Source: an uncultured Phycisphaerales bacterium
Lineage (GTDB): Bacteria > Planctomycetota > Phycisphaerae > WQYP01
NCBI GenBank assembly: GCA_937901265.1
Contig: CALCHA010000197.1
Coordinates: 1-8,364, forward strand
Length of the DNA: 8,364 nucleotides
Direction of reading: 5' to 3'
A program made the translations under genes and the position numbers. Position 1 is the stretch's first letter, and every line of letters starts with the position of its first letter. Below the pieces are notes generated by a model, which was not told the origin of the DNA, did no database searches, and worked only from the letters and a program-made list of their open reading frames with translations. This document shows positions 1 to 5,772 of this stretch, piece after piece.

Positions 1-399
1 ACCTGCCTGGGGTTGCCGCTGGTGATGCATGGCAGCTCGTCGGTGCCGCAGGAATTCATTGACCTGGTGAACAAGTATGGGGGCGCGATGCCCAACGCCA
101 AGGGCGTGCCGGAAGATCAGATTCACATGGCGGTGAGCAAGTATGGCGTGTGCAAGGTGAACATCGACACGGACCTGCGTCTGGCGATGACCGCCAAGAT
201 CCGCGAAGTGTTCGCCACCAAGCCGGCCGAGTTCGATCCGCGGAATTACCTTGGACCGGCGCGGGAGGCGATCATCTCGATGGTGCAGCGCAAACTGCAC
301 ATGCTCAACAGCGCCGGCAAGACGGACGCCATCATCGCCCACTGGAAGAAGCTTGGCAGCCCGATGCCGGCCTATTACTCGCGCAAGAAGGCGGGATAA
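1..399 (+). CDS. fba: class II fructose-bisphosphate aldolase, C-terminal part
   Basis: This is the 3' end of a gene that begins before the window; the reading frame is open from base 1 and ends with TAA at 397-399, giving 132 residues. The family cleaves fructose 1,6-bisphosphate reversibly into dihydroxyacetone phosphate and glyceraldehyde 3-phosphate in the cytoplasm, using a divalent metal, usually zinc, in glycolysis, gluconeogenesis or the Calvin cycle. Near the start of the visible part LVMHGSSSVP carries the histidine that is a metal ligand in class II enzymes and the Gly/Ser phosphate-binding loop. Further on KVNIDTDLR matches the conserved Asn-x-Asp-Thr-Asp substrate-binding motif, followed by the family segment FDPRNYLGPAREA. 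These signatures fit the class IIB or Calvin-cycle subtype better than the E. coli FbaA subtype. The tail, with AHWKKLG and a basic end, runs somewhat past what I remember of that subtype. A TTG at base 13 lies inside the domain and is not a start. Function is near certain; subtype is inferred. Confidence 0.93.
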   Translation, partial: TCLGLPLVMHGSSSVPQEFIDLVNKYGGAMPNAKGVPEDQIHMAVSKYGVCKVNIDTDLRLAMTAKIREVFATKPAEFDPRNYLGPAREAIISMVQRKLHMLNSAGKTDAIIAHWKKLGSPMPAYYSRKKAG

Positions 400-415
400 G
401 GCCCCTCAAGGGGTG
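400..415. terminator. weak short hairpin between convergent genes
   Basis: The two convergent genes end only 6 bases apart. Across the junction, CCCC-TCAA-GGGG at 402-413 can form a 4-base-pair stem with a 4-base loop, extended by one G-T pair. It overlaps the stop codon of the minus-strand gene. There is no T-tract on either side, so it would be a poor intrinsic terminator. It is listed only as the sole candidate at this junction. Confidence 0.2.
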
Positions 416-2304
416 CCCGCCGGTGTGCCGCCCTGTTCGATCACCTTGAGCCGCAGGGCAGCGGTAGGATCGAATGGGGCGGCCTTTTTGTACCATGCGC
501 GGGCGGCCTCCGGGTCGCCCGCGTTTTCCTGCAGGCGCCCGGCATTGGTCATGGCGTCGACGTCGCCCGCCTTGGCGGCGGCCTCGTACGCCTTGAGCGC
601 CGCGGTCCTGTCGGCCGCGCAGGCAAAGCCCGTCTCCAGACAATAACCGATGGCAAGCTGCGCCCGCGCATCGCCGGCCTGAGCTGCCTTGTGCAGCTCT
701 TCCAGGGCCCGCTCGGGGTTGACCTCGAGCACCTTGCCGTCGAGCTGCAGGAAGGCGAGGTAGCGCATGGCGGGGGCATGCCTGGCGTCTGCAGCGCGGA
801 TGAAGGCGTCGAGCGCATCGGGCAGATCGCGAGCGCCCTCCGGCCCGCCATAGCGCAGGCGGCCATACTCGAAAAGAGCGAACGAATCGCCGCCCAGCGC
901 CCCTTCGACGAAGCAGGCGGCGGCGAGCGTCGGGGCGGTCTTGACGCCGATGCCAAGCTGGTACATGCGACCGAGAACGACGCTGGCGGCACCCACCTTT
1001 TCCTTGCGCAGCGCCGTGAGCGCCGCCAAGCCAGGCTCGACGCGACCGGCATCGACATCCTTGATCGCCGCCAGCAGGCGGGTCTTCTGGACCGCGCTGA
1101 GTTTGTCGATACCCGCGAAAGTTGCAGGCAGTGCGGGAACGTCGGCCGCCAGAATCGCGAGCAGCCCGCTGGGCACGTCGATGTGATCGGGGTTCAGCGT
1201 CGCAGAATCACCGGCGCCCACGAGGCGCACGCGCGTGGCGGTGGGCGTGAGGCGCTCGGTCATCAGGGCCTTGCCCTGCACCAGCGCATCGGCGGCGGCG
1301 AAGAGCGGCGCGACCGACCACTGGCCGTCGGTATCCAGCAGACCCAGCATGCCATCGCGGCCGGCGATGGCGACGCCCTGATTGAAATCATCCGCCACGG
1401 TGAAGGTCGGGGGGATGACGGGCGCTCCGCTGAGATCGATGTATCCGATGCCGCCGGACTCCTGCACCGCGGCGCGGCCCTCGTGAAAATCGCCCGCCGC
1501 CAGGTAGGTCGGTGGCACGATCACCTTGCCGGTGCTGTCACAAAAACCCCAGCGGGTTTGCGCTTTGCCCGCGGCGATGGCAAAGCGCAGGCGCCCCTGC
1601 GCAAACTTCTCGGCGTGGCCGCGGGCGCTGAAGAGATCGCGGCCGGCGGTATCGATGACGCGAAAGCTGCCATCGTCGCGGTTGATGACCGCCTTGCCTT
1701 CGGAGAAGGGGCCGCCGGTTTCCTCGACGCGCCCATTGAGAATGGCGAACTTGCCGGCGCGGTTGATGTAGCCGCGGAGATAGTCGGCGGTCATGGCCCA
1801 GGCGAGGCCGTCGCTGAAGGGCTCCGCGACGATGAAGGTTTGGCCGAAGAGATCGCGGCCCGCATGATCGACATACCGGAAGGCGTCCTCTTTGTCCGAC
1901 GTGGGAACGACGGCGACGCCTTCGCCGAAGCGCACGGGGCGCGGCCACTGGGGCGTGACGGTCTCGCGGCCGGATGTGTCGATGATGCCATGCCGCAGGG
2001 TGGTCCCGTTTTTGGCGGAAGTCGCGACGGCGGCCCAGGGGCCATCGAAGGGGGCGACCTGCTTGTAGGTGGGGGGAATCACCCAGTGGAGGGCGGCGTC
2101 GACGTAGCCCCAGAGGTGGGTACGGGAATCCTCCATGCGCCAGAGCGGCGGGCCGGCGCGAGGCGGGGAGGGGAGGGGCGGCGCGGGGAGGGCTGAGGGA
2201 GGGGCCGTGGTCTGGCCGGCGGCGGCGAAAGCGAGGCAGGCGAGTGCGCCGGCGGTGATGCAAGAATGGCGAGTGGCTCTCGCATCGCGCTTGGCCGCTT
2301 GCAT
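406..2304 (-). CDS. secreted WG-repeat and Sel1-repeat protein
   Basis: This 632-residue protein starts at ATG 2304-2302, preceded by the Shine-Dalgarno match GGGAGA (2318-2313) 8 bases upstream. Residues 1-30 look like a Sec signal peptide: a basic start (AAKRDARATRH), a hydrophobic stretch at about 16-29 and a probable cut after AFAAAG. The cysteine in GALAC does not sit in a good lipobox, so I favour a soluble periplasmic protein over a lipoprotein. A proline-rich linker spans about 35-54. Residues about 64-341 hold eight WG-like repeats spaced roughly 36 residues apart, for example LWGYVDAALHWVIPPTY (64-80), RWGFCDSTGKVIVPPTY (251-267) and IGYIDLSGAPVIPPTF (286-301). Residues about 438-612 hold five Sel1-like helical repeats of about 36 residues, for example ARAQLAIGYCLETGF (546-560) and AALKAYEAAAKAGD (568-581). 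Both repeat types usually build protein-binding scaffolds; no catalytic residues are visible. It is the last gene of the minus-strand group. Partner and process are unknown. Confidence 0.88.
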   Translation of the reverse strand: MQAAKRDARATRHSCITAGALACLAFAAAGQTTAPPSALPAPPLPSPPRAGPPLWRMEDSRTHLWGYVDAALHWVIPPTYKQVAPFDGPWAAVATSAKNGTTLRHGIIDTSGRETVTPQWPRPVRFGEGVAVVPTSDKEDAFRYVDHAGRDLFGQTFIVAEPFSDGLAWAMTADYLRGYINRAGKFAILNGRVEETGGPFSEGKAVINRDDGSFRVIDTAGRDLFSARGHAEKFAQGRLRFAIAAGKAQTRWGFCDSTGKVIVPPTYLAAGDFHEGRAAVQESGGIGYIDLSGAPVIPPTFTVADDFNQGVAIAGRDGMLGLLDTDGQWSVAPLFAAADALVQGKALMTERLTPTATRVRLVGAGDSATLNPDHIDVPSGLLAILAADVPALPATFAGIDKLSAVQKTRLLAAIKDVDAGRVEPGLAALTALRKEKVGAASVVLGRMYQLGIGVKTAPTLAAACFVEGALGGDSFALFEYGRLRYGGPEGARDLPDALDAFIRAADARHAPAMRYLAFLQLDGKVLEVNPERALEELHKAAQAGDARAQLAIGYCLETGFACAADRTAALKAYEAAAKAGDVDAMTNAGRLQENAGDPEAARAWYKKAAPFDPTAALRLKVIEQGGTPAGTP

Positions 2305-2312
2305 GTGAGCTG

Positions 2313-2329
2313 TCTCCCAGTAAATGGGA
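2313..2329 (-). promoter_or_regulatory. ribosome-binding site within a small hairpin
   Basis: On the minus strand GGGAGA (2318-2313) lies 8 bases before the ATG at 2304 and fixes the start of the WG/Sel1 gene. The same bases form one arm of a perfect 5-base-pair inverted repeat, TCCCA-TTTAC-TGGGA (2329-2315). Pairing would partly mask the ribosome-binding site. The hairpin is short, so regulation by it is a guess; the site itself is credible. Confidence 0.5.
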
Positions 2330-2366
2330 TCATGCCCCGTGAGTGTCCACGCACGCGTCCGGGGAT

Positions 2367-2921
2367 TCAGGCCTTGGTCAGGTATTTGGAGAAGACCTGG
2401 ATGTATTCGGTGTCGAAGCGGATGCGCTTGATGTTGTCGTAGCTGATAACGGTGGCCTCGGAATCCCAGGAACCGGAGGGATCGAAGTTGAGCACGGCGA
2501 CGCTGCGCCCGCTCATGCCGGTGATCTTGCCGACGGCGAAGGCTTCATCGGAGAAGCCCGGCTCGTTGGTCTCGAAGAACTCGACCTGAATGAATTTCTG
2601 GGCCCGGCGGAACCATTGAAAGATCTCGGGCCAGTCCCCCAGCGGCGGCATTTCTTCGAGGCCGACGCGGTCCATGAGCCCTTCGCCGCGAAAGATTTTT
2701 TCGACCATGCGTTCCGCTTTTTTGGAGCGCACGGCGCGGACTTCATAAATCGGCATCACCGAATAGCCCGCGAGATGGAACTCGACGATCTCGTGCAGCA
2801 GCACCATTTCTTCCGACACCGCCAGCGGGATGCCCATGCAGGTGTCGTAGGGCGGGTACTTGGGGGTGATGGTGACGACTTTTTTCTCGTCGACCAGCTC
2901 TTGGAATTTCAGGTGTTTCAT
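2367..2921 (-). CDS. uncharacterised 184-residue protein, probable tandem small beta-barrel fold
   Basis: I do not recognise a named family. The protein is soluble, mixed-charge and has no signal peptide or membrane segment. It appears to contain two related halves joined by a linker. Half one (about 8-78) has VVTITPKY, then GIPLAVSEEMVLLHEI and IYEVRAVR. Half two (about 100-181) has FIQVEFFE, then GKITGMSGRSVAVLNF and SYDNIKRIRF. The shared pattern of beta-strand, Gly-hydrophobic strand, Ser-x-x-x-Val-x-Leu strand and a closing Ile-acidic-x-Ile/Val-x-x-Ile/Val strand recalls Sm-like or other five-strand barrels; this is inference. A tryptophan/phenylalanine-rich linker (WPEIFQWFRRA, 97-107) separates the halves. 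The start is ATG 2921-2919; the upstream GACGGG is only a weak ribosome-binding site. The gene sits 48 bases after rsmE and 62 bases before the WG/Sel1 gene on the same strand, suggesting co-transcription. It is real: codon use fits its neighbours and the sequence has clear secondary-structure periodicity. Function unknown. Confidence 0.85.
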   Translation of the reverse strand: MKHLKFQELVDEKKVVTITPKYPPYDTCMGIPLAVSEEMVLLHEIVEFHLAGYSVMPIYEVRAVRSKKAERMVEKIFRGEGLMDRVGLEEMPPLGDWPEIFQWFRRAQKFIQVEFFETNEPGFSDEAFAVGKITGMSGRSVAVLNFDPSGSWDSEATVISYDNIKRIRFDTEYIQVFSKYLTKA

Positions 2922-2969
2922 AGCCCGTCATCATATACCGGGCGGCGGTCGGCCGCGACTTTCGGGCGG

Positions 2970-3713
2970 CTATTGCTGAGCCAGCAGGAGGGCGGCGGTG
3001 GCGGCGGCGGCGGTTTCGATGCGGAGGATGGTGCGGGTGAGCAGGACGCGGTGAATTTTTTTGTGCCGGACGAGGTCGGTGAGGAGCGTGCGTTCGCGGT
3101 CGCTCCAGCCACCCTCGGGCCCGATGAGCGCGGTGACGGCCGAGCCGGGGGAGGGTATGAGGCGGGCGAGGGGACGGGTGGCGGGATCGTCGCGGGGCTC
3201 GAGCCAGAGCAGCAGACCCGCGGGCAAATCAGCGAGCAGCGCCGCCAGCGTTCGCGGCTCGTGGATCTGCAGCACGCGATTGCGGCCGCACTGCTTAGCG
3301 GTTTCGATCGCCAGCCGGCGCCACTTGGCGAGCTTGTTGCCTCCCTCGCGCGGTTTGACCACCGAGCGTTCGGTATCGAGCCATTGCAGGCCGGCGACTT
3401 CGAGCTGGCTGGCCTGCTCAACGAGGGTGTCGGCACGGTCGGCCTTGGGGATGGCGACGGCGAGGGTGAGTTCCAGAGGCGCGGGGGGATCGGTGGTCAT
3501 GGGGCCGGTGAGAGTCGCGGTGACGGCCTGCCTGGTGACGGCGGTGAGGCGCGCCGGTGCGGCGTGGCCGCTGCCATCAAAAAGTTCGATGTCCGAACCT
3601 GCCTCGAGGCGCAGGACGTTGCGTGCGTGGTGCGCTTCCTCCTCGGGCAGGCGGAACGGGGTTTCCCCTGATTGGGGGAGCAGCTCGGGCAAATGAAAGC
3701 GGTAGCGGTCCAT
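2970..3713 (-). CDS. rsmE: 16S rRNA (uracil-1498-N3)-methyltransferase RsmE
   Basis: RsmE methylates N3 of U1498 in helix 44 of 16S rRNA, at the decoding centre of the assembled small subunit, using S-adenosylmethionine. The 247-residue length is typical. The N-terminal PUA-like RNA-binding domain covers about 1-75, with the family marks EEEAHHARNVLRLEAGSDI (24-42) and LFDGSG (44-49). The C-terminal SPOUT domain, whose knotted fold binds SAM, follows: AIPKADRADTLVEQASQL (87-104), TERSVVK (114-120), the WRRLAIETAKQCGRNRV segment (131-147), the knot loop IGPEGGWS (197-204) and ILRIETAAAA (229-238). All the usual signature segments are present, so the enzyme should be active. The canonical leucine-glycine before ILR is replaced by LLTRT, a mild deviation. 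The only good start is ATG 3713-3711, which has no visible Shine-Dalgarno sequence but has a -10-like hexamer 7 bases upstream. It leads the minus-strand group and diverges from the gene at 3822. Confidence 0.96.
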   Translation of the reverse strand: MDRYRFHLPELLPQSGETPFRLPEEEAHHARNVLRLEAGSDIELFDGSGHAAPARLTAVTRQAVTATLTGPMTTDPPAPLELTLAVAIPKADRADTLVEQASQLEVAGLQWLDTERSVVKPREGGNKLAKWRRLAIETAKQCGRNRVLQIHEPRTLAALLADLPAGLLLWLEPRDDPATRPLARLIPSPGSAVTALIGPEGGWSDRERTLLTDLVRHKKIHRVLLTRTILRIETAAAATAALLLAQQ

Positions 3714-3720
3714 CGCTGGA

Positions 3721-3748
3721 ATTATCGGAGGGGCACCGCGGAATGCAA
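3721..3748 (-). promoter_or_regulatory. candidate rsmE promoter, possibly giving a leaderless mRNA
   Basis: On the minus strand TTGCAT (3748-3743) and GATAAT (3726-3721) are separated by 16 bases. GATAAT matches the sigma-70 -10 consensus at five of six positions; TTGCAT matches the -35 at three. The -10 ends 7 bases before the rsmE ATG, so transcription would begin at or next to the start codon, consistent with the missing ribosome-binding site. Weak because such hexamers also arise by chance. Confidence 0.4.
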
Positions 3749-3753
3749 TTCCG
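3739..3753. promoter_or_regulatory. perfect inverted repeat between divergent genes, candidate operator
   Basis: CGGAAT-GCA-ATTCCG is a perfect 6-base inverted repeat around a 3-base centre. It lies in the 108-base spacer between rsmE and the divergent gene at 3822, overlapping the candidate -35 regions in both directions. Such symmetry is typical of a dimeric regulator's site. No regulator gene is in the window. Confidence 0.4.
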
Positions 3754-3777
3754 TTTTGTGGGCGCAGCGGCTATTAT
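3749..3777 (+). promoter_or_regulatory. weak candidate promoter for the gene at 3822
   Basis: TATTAT (3772-3777) differs from the -10 consensus at one base. The hexamer 17 bases upstream, TTCCGT (3749-3754), is a poor -35. Transcription would start near 3784, leaving a leader of about 38 bases containing the ribosome-binding site AGGGA at 3810-3814. The 8-base string ATTATCGG occurs at both 3721-3728 and 3773-3780. Confidence 0.3.
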
Positions 3778-3821
3778 CGGCGCGGCGGAGCGGGGCAAGC
3801 ACGCATGTCAGGGATGGCGAT

Positions 3822-4931
3822 ATGACGTTGATGGATCATCCACAGCGCGGCGGGCGGGGGGCGATCCTTCGTGCCGCGGCGCGGCAGCGGGAGCAGGCGG
3901 GGGCAAAGGCCGAGCCCGATGTGGCCGATTTACTGGGTGTGAGCTCCCACGATTCCAGCATTCTGCCGGCGATTTCGCCGGGTGATGAAGCCGCCAACGC
4001 GCTGCTGGATGTGATTGCGCAGGATCATTTTGAGCGGGCCACCGGAAGCCCTGCGGCCGCGCGCGAGAAGGCGGCGGCCGCCGAGCCGGAGGAAGCGACA
4101 GGCAGCCTGCTGCAGCAGGAGATTGATGCGCTGCTCGCGGGGGATGCGGAAGCGACCGCCGCGCCGGAGCATCCCCCCTCCAGTGATGATTTTCCCGAGC
4201 CGGTGCGCGCCGGGGAGCATTCCGGCGACGTGAGTTCGGATGAGCTTGCCGTGCTGCTTCCGGACGCGCACCAGAACGACGCATCCGACGAAGCCGACGG
4301 GCTGATGGCGCGGCACCCGCTCGCTTCAGAAAAGATGGAGATCGAGACGATTGCCCCGGACAGCGCGGCGGAAGCGGTGGCGCGGGAACTGGAAGAAGAA
4401 CGGCTGAACGCCCCCCTCGAAGCGGACATGGATCGCATCAGCGGCGACGACGACAGCGCGATCAGCGATGCGGAGGGGGTGCTTGCCGAGGAACTGGCGG
4501 CGCTGCATCCGGTCACGCCCGAGGCCCTCGCGACAGACGCCCCGGGGCAGCCCGCGGCCGGTGTCAGCGACCTTGCACCCGGCCCCTCCACCGGCGTGAC
4601 GACTGCAGCGGCTGAAGCGGAGGCCGGGGGGAACACGTATGACGTGGACCGCAGAAACCGCTCGGCGGAGGCGGCGCTTCCCGGCGTGGTCCCGGTGCCG
4701 GTGATTATTCTGCAGCCGGATGAGGAAGAAGAAGAGGCCCCGCCGGCGGGGCTTTTGACGCGGCTCCGGAGGACCACGGGCGAAGTGCTCCTGATGGGGG
4801 CGCAACTCATCGACCTGCCCTTCTCCTGGCTCAACGGGATGGACAAACATGTCGTGGGCGTGGTGGCGGTGGTGTTCTTTCTCAGCGGCTGGCTGCTGGT
4901 GGCGTTGGGGTGGTGGCTGAGCGCCCGGTAA
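3822..4931 (+). CDS. acidic disordered tail-anchored membrane protein with a FliM-like EIDALL motif
   Basis: I do not recognise a family for this 369-residue protein. I chose ATG 3822 because AGGGA (3810-3814) lies 7 bases upstream; the open frame extends further upstream but without a ribosome-binding site and across the promoter region. A second ATG at 3831 is possible. Residues 1-300 are rich in Ala, Glu, Asp, Pro and Ser and look largely disordered, with an EEEEE run at 301-305. Residues 96-110, LLQQEIDALLAGDAE, closely resemble the N-terminal CheY-binding peptide of flagellar FliM. Looser copies appear at 137-146 (VSSDELAVLL) and 221-229 (LAEELAALH). Residues 309-342 form an amphipathic, partly basic segment (LLTRLRR), and 343-366 are a single strong membrane helix ending three residues before the C-terminus. 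There is no signal peptide, so the N-terminal region should stay in the cytoplasm, as a tail-anchored protein. Role unknown; adaptor or scaffold at the membrane is a guess. Confidence 0.8.
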   Translation: MTLMDHPQRGGRGAILRAAARQREQAGAKAEPDVADLLGVSSHDSSILPAISPGDEAANALLDVIAQDHFERATGSPAAAREKAAAAEPEEATGSLLQQEIDALLAGDAEATAAPEHPPSSDDFPEPVRAGEHSGDVSSDELAVLLPDAHQNDASDEADGLMARHPLASEKMEIETIAPDSAAEAVARELEEERLNAPLEADMDRISGDDDSAISDAEGVLAEELAALHPVTPEALATDAPGQPAAGVSDLAPGPSTGVTTAAAEAEAGGNTYDVDRRNRSAEAALPGVVPVPVIILQPDEEEEEAPPAGLLTRLRRTTGEVLLMGAQLIDLPFSWLNGMDKHVVGVVAVVFFLSGWLLVALGWWLSAR

Positions 4932-4970
4932 AAAACCCTCGCCGACAACACGCTTTGCGCGGTGTGTGTC
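4930..4970 (-). terminator. candidate intrinsic terminator after the methyltransferase gene
   Basis: Between the convergent genes, bases 4944-4970 can fold into a 10-base-pair stem with two single-base bulges (4962 and 4966) and a 5-base loop (4954-4958). Read on the minus strand it starts within the methyltransferase stop codon and is followed, after 8 bases, by six T residues (4935-4930). The T-tract is a little far from the stem and overlaps the stop codon of the plus-strand gene. It would mainly serve the minus-strand gene. Confidence 0.4.
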
Positions 4971-5694
4971 ATCCGCGGCGGGTCAGGACGTACAACTGCC
5001 CGCGCTGCTTTCCGCCGGCCAACGATTCCCCCTCCAGATGATGCGTCTGCACCTTGAAGCCGGCTTCGACGGCGAGGAGCGGAAAATCCTCGGCCGACGT
5101 GCGCTGCGGATCGCTGACCCAGGCCTGACCGCCGGGTGCGAGGAGCTTTGCGATCGCCGCCAGCAGCAGCGGATGGAGCCGCCGCTCGTAGAGCACGTCG
5201 GACGCCAGCACCCAGGGGAAGGTTTCCTTGACGGGGTCGCGCCAGTCCATGCAGAGCGTGCGGATGTGTGCGATGGGAATGCCGTTCTTAAAGGCATTGT
5301 GCCCGGCGAATTGCACGGCCTCGGGATCGTAATCGGTGAACAGCACCTGCCACCCGCGCAGCCCCGCGGCGATGCCCGTGCTGCCGAGCCCGCAGCCCAA
5401 CTCGATGCAGCGCGGATCCATGGCGGGAGGCAGAGGGGGCGAGCCCGTCGCGCTCAGGATCCGCGAGGCCAGCATCAGGCCGCTGGGCCAGATGATGGGC
5501 CAATAGGGCATGTAATCGTCGGCCTTGTAGCGTTTCTCGGTGGAGGGGTCATTCAGCAGGGCGTCGGGATCGGCGGGCGCCACCAGATCGATGGTGCGCG
5601 TTCCCCCCTCCTCCAGCGGAATCGCCAGGCGATGGATGCGCGTGGGAAATCGCGCGGTCAATTTGAAAGATTCCGGCGGCGGGGCGTCTTGCAT
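4969..5694 (-). CDS. SAM-dependent methyltransferase, ETFB-lysine/Methyltransf_16-like
   Basis: This 241-residue protein is a class I (Rossmann-fold) methyltransferase. Its SAM-binding motif I is IELGCGLGSTG (97-107), followed by the acidic end of strand 2 in TDYDPEAV (120-127), MDW (149-151), and LASDVLYE (163-170). Just before the fold lies DDYMPYWPIIWPSGLMLA (59-76), the PYW-x(3)-WPSG signature shared by METTL20/ETFB lysine methyltransferases, nicotinamide N-methyltransferase-like proteins and relatives of PrmA. These mostly methylate lysines of proteins, but the substrate here cannot be read from the sequence. No membrane segment or signal is present. The start is ATG 5694-5692 with AAGGAT (5710-5705) 10 bases upstream. 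The gene stands alone: it converges with the gene ending at 4931 and diverges from the secretion operon starting at 5773. rsmE lies 1.3 kb away on the same strand, but an opposite-strand gene separates them, so they are not one operon. Confidence 0.87.
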   Translation of the reverse strand: MQDAPPPESFKLTARFPTRIHRLAIPLEEGGTRTIDLVAPADPDALLNDPSTEKRYKADDYMPYWPIIWPSGLMLASRILSATGSPPLPPAMDPRCIELGCGLGSTGIAAGLRGWQVLFTDYDPEAVQFAGHNAFKNGIPIAHIRTLCMDWRDPVKETFPWVLASDVLYERRLHPLLLAAIAKLLAPGGQAWVSDPQRTSAEDFPLLAVEAGFKVQTHHLEGESLAGGKQRGQLYVLTRRG

Positions 5695-5720
5695 GGTGGC
5701 AATGATCCTTAGGGAAGCTG

Positions 5721-5731
5721 GCAGGGCCTGC
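5721..5731. promoter_or_regulatory. short perfect inverted repeat in a divergent spacer
   Basis: GCAGG-G-CCTGC is a perfect 5-base inverted repeat around one base. It lies in the 78-base spacer between the divergent methyltransferase and gspE-like genes. It might be a regulator's site; at this length and GC content, chance is also likely. I see no convincing -35/-10 pair for either gene here; TTGACC at 5737-5742 is a good -35 match but lacks a -10 at the right distance. Confidence 0.25.
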
Positions 5732-5762
5732 TACCATTGACCGCCGGAAGGTTGCAGCACTC

Positions 5763-5772
5763 AGGAGCAGGC
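5763..5772 (+). promoter_or_regulatory. ribosome-binding site deciding the GTG start of the ATPase
   Basis: AGGAG at 5763-5767 lies 5 bases before GTG 5773. The alternative in-frame TTG at 5737 has no such site and would add 12 residues unlike the family, so GTG 5773 is preferred. Confidence 0.65.

Noticed and set aside
691..2196. 501-codon open frame on the plus strand, opposite the WG/Sel1 gene
   Set aside because: It is fully antisense to a gene with a signal peptide and recognisable repeats; its translation is Gly/Ala/Arg-rich with no motif. Long antisense frames are expected in GC-rich DNA.
2939..2970. 8-base direct repeat CGGGCGGC at 2939-2946 and 2963-2970, with a 4-base-pair stem between
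   Set aside because: Short and made of the commonest bases of this genome; chance is enough to explain it, and no T-tract follows to make a terminator.
2993..3014. GGC/GCG triplet-repeat-like run
   Set aside because: It lies inside rsmE and simply encodes the alanine-rich final helix (ETAAAATAALL); it is not an expanded microsatellite.
2343..3671. 442-codon open frame on the plus strand, opposite rsmE and the 184-residue gene
   Set aside because: It spans two real minus-strand genes and their spacer, is compositionally biased (long Gly and Asp/Glu runs) and has no domain.
3721..3780. Direct repeat ATTATCGG at 3721-3728 and 3773-3780
   Set aside because: Only 8 bases; each copy overlaps a -10-like hexamer of a different strand, so shared A/T-rich promoter composition explains it without a separate function.
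3672..3821. 50-codon upstream extension of the tail-anchored protein gene
   Set aside because: It would overlap the divergent rsmE start and the promoter region, has no ribosome-binding site at its start and a composition unlike the rest; AGGGA before ATG 3822 gives a better start.
2970..5694. Two methyltransferase genes read as a functional pair (rsmE and the ETFB/PrmA-like gene)
   Set aside because: RsmE genes are often next to prmA, but here an opposite-strand gene intervenes and the second enzyme lacks clear PrmA identity, so no link is claimed.
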